Of a DNA stretch of 64,000 nt, positions 62,643-64,000 are shown one piece after another. This stretch comes from Streptosporangium roseum DSM 43021 (GTDB lineage: Bacteria > Actinomycetota > Actinomycetes > Streptosporangiales > Streptosporangiaceae). The position numbers and the translations under genes were made by a program. Each line of letters begins with the position of its first letter. The stretch's first letter is position 1. The notes below the pieces were generated by a model. It was not told the DNA's origin and ran no database searches. It was given only the letters and a program-made list of their open reading frames with translations. The stretch is from NCBI RefSeq assembly GCF_000024865.1, contig NC_013595.1:3782001-3846000 (forward strand). The letters run 5' to 3'.

Positions 62643-64000
62643 ATGGCACACCCCGCCACCGCCCGAGCCGCGCATCCGCTCGCCGGCATCGGGCTGCGGA
62701 CGGCCGGGTCACCCGCCCTCACCACCACCGTCGCCCACCACCTCACCCTCCTGGGGGCCGCCGGCCTCGGATCCGCGGCCTCGGACGGCCCCGGCGCCGT
62801 GTCGCTCACCGGCGCGGGCGGGCTCCCGCTCACCGCCGCGATCGCCTGGGCCGCGGTCGCCCCGGCCGACGAGGTGACCGACGAGGCCACCGCGCAGGCC
62901 GCGACCGGTGTGGCCTGCGTCCACGGCCGCCGCAGCGGTGAGCCGCGCGGCCTGGCCGTCGACTACCTGACCACGGCGTGCGCCGTGCTGGCCGTTCAGG
63001 GACTCCTGGCCGGGCTGATCGGCCGTGCCCGGGGATCGGCCGTCGAGACCGTACGGACCGGGGTGGACCTGGCCGGCCTGCTCTCGGTCGGCCAGTATCT
63101 GGCCGCCGCCGACGCCGAGGACGACGAAGCGGTGCCGTTCGCCCCGGGCGGGCCGCCGTTCACCACGGCCGACGGTGTGTGCTTCGAGGTCGAGACGCTG
63201 GACCCGGCCGTGTGGGTGGCGTTCTGGCAGGCGCTCGGCGTGGCCGGACGCCTGGCCGGCTCCGCGTGGCGGTCCTTCCAGTTCCGCTACGCCACCGCCT
63301 GCTCCCCGCTGCCCGAGGAACTGCGCGCACGGGTTCACGCGGTGGACTGGGAGAGCGTACGGCGGGCCGCGAAGGAGTCCGGGGCGTCGCTCTGCGCGCT
63401 CCGGTCTCTCCGGGACCGGCTGGCCGAGCCCCGCGCGCGGGAGCCATGGCGGCTGTCGCCGGGACTGCCGGCCCCGCTCCTGCCCCCGTCCGCGGAGGTC
63501 GCCCGCCCGCTGGCCGGTCTCACGGTCCTGGAGGCCGGGCGGCGGATCCAGGCGCCGCTGGCCGCCTACGTCCTGGGCCTGCTCGGCGCGGACGTGGTGC
63601 GGATCGAGCCGCCCGGCGGGGACCCGCTGCGCGGCATGCCGCCCACGTGCGGTGACCTGTCGGCCCGCTGGCTGGCGCTCAACCGGGGCAAGCACGCGGT
63701 GGAGATCGACATCAAGTCGGCCGCCGGCCGGGCGGAGCTGCGCGACCTCGTCAGGGGCGCGGACGTCTTCGTGCACAACTGGGCCCCGGGCACCGCCGAG
63801 CGCCTCGGCCTGGACGACGGCGACCTGTCGGCGGTCAACCCCGGCCTGGTCTACGCCTACACCAGCGGCTGGGCCGGGCGGCTCGCCGACGCCCCGCTGG
63901 GCACCGACTTCATGGTCCAGGCCCGCACCGGCCTGGGCGAGGCCGTACGGCCCGCCGGTGAACCGCCCGCGCCGTCGCTGATGACCCTGCTCGACGTTCT
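62643..64000 (+). CDS. CaiB/BaiF-like CoA-transferase family protein, tandem (runs off right edge)
   Basis: ATG 62643 has GAGAGGAG upstream, and the frame is open for 452 codons to the window end. Residues ~1-260 resemble a degraded CaiB N-terminal part (RSGEPRGLAVDYLTTACAVL, AVQGLLAGLIGRARG) lacking the usual catalytic Asp context. From ~285 a second, clean CaiB start follows: ARPLAGLTVLEAGRRIQAPL, LLGADVVRIEPPGGDPLRGMPP, LNRGKHAVEIDIKSAAGRAEL, ADVFVHNWAPGTAERLGL. The protein is thus a tandem fusion. CaiB/BaiF enzymes move CoA between acids. Its substrate and any link to the siderophore are unknown. Confidence 0.8.
   Translation, partial: MAHPATARAAHPLAGIGLRTAGSPALTTTVAHHLTLLGAAGLGSAASDGPGAVSLTGAGGLPLTAAIAWAAVAPADEVTDEATAQAATGVACVHGRRSGEPRGLAVDYLTTACAVLAVQGLLAGLIGRARGSAVETVRTGVDLAGLLSVGQYLAAADAEDDEAVPFAPGGPPFTTADGVCFEVETLDPAVWVAFWQALGVAGRLAGSAWRSFQFRYATACSPLPEELRARVHAVDWESVRRAAKESGASLCALRSLRDRLAEPRAREPWRLSPGLPAPLLPPSAEVARPLAGLTVLEAGRRIQAPLAAYVLGLLGADVVRIEPPGGDPLRGMPPTCGDLSARWLALNRGKHAVEIDIKSAAGRAELRDLVRGADVFVHNWAPGTAERLGLDDGDLSAVNPGLVYAYTSGWAGRLADAPLGTDFMVQARTGLGEAVRPAGEPPAPSLMTLLDV

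Overview
This is about 64 kb of very GC-rich DNA. The high third-position GC, an actinobacterial integration host factor (mIHF), a RamB/ScfR-type regulator next to isocitrate lyase, GpgS, an ECF42-type sigma factor and DtxR/IdeR-like iron boxes all point to a filamentous actinomycete. Streptosporangiales is my best guess from protein style; there is no marker gene that proves it.

Layout. 1-2340: edge of an ABC-2 permease, a 24-bp perfect inverted repeat abutting a DyP-peroxidase gene remnant, a lone Pycsar-type (DUF5706-like) membrane effector and a small secreted protein. 2341-7240: HSL-type esterase, receptor-like Ser/Thr kinase, stand-alone ABC ATPase, DUF7873-like protein. 7241-7625: two tRNA-like genes whose 3' halves lie upstream of their own 5' halves (circularly permuted), closed by a strong terminator. 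7724-12287: HU-like protein, two very small genes, mihF, aceA and a divergent ramB-like regulator. 12272-22352: CHAT-fold protein, gpgS, acyl-CoA dehydrogenase, and a pair of unusual kinases (kinase-WD40 and FHA-zinc ribbon-kinase). 22490-26658: HxlR regulator with divergent hydrolase, secreted C2-like protein, methyltransferase pseudogene, and a YCII + ECF42 sigma operon.

26683 to the right edge is a hydroxamate siderophore locus. It holds an L-ornithine N5-monooxygenase, an N-hydroxyornithine formyltransferase, a FecCD/FecE importer, one giant hexamodular NRPS (7541 aa) with two embedded N-methyltransferases and a terminal epimerisation domain but no thioesterase, MbtH, a siderophore-binding lipoprotein, a heterodimeric ABC exporter and a siderophore-interacting reductase. 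At the edge an acyl-CoA dehydrogenase-like protein and a CaiB/BaiF-like CoA-transferase diverge from each other. Five iron boxes sit in the divergent promoters. I expect the locus to be derepressed under iron starvation and to make, export, re-import and reductively unload one peptide. My reading of the adenylation codes is X1(N-Me)-Ser-N-Me-hydroxyOrn-basic-Ser-basic.

The observation I consider most novel is the permuted tRNA pair directly behind the DUF7873-like gene. Acceptor stems pair 7/7 in both units and anticodon stems pair 5/5 and 4/4, but only when the halves are read in permuted order. All functional statements come from reading the sequence by eye. No database search or folding computation was run.
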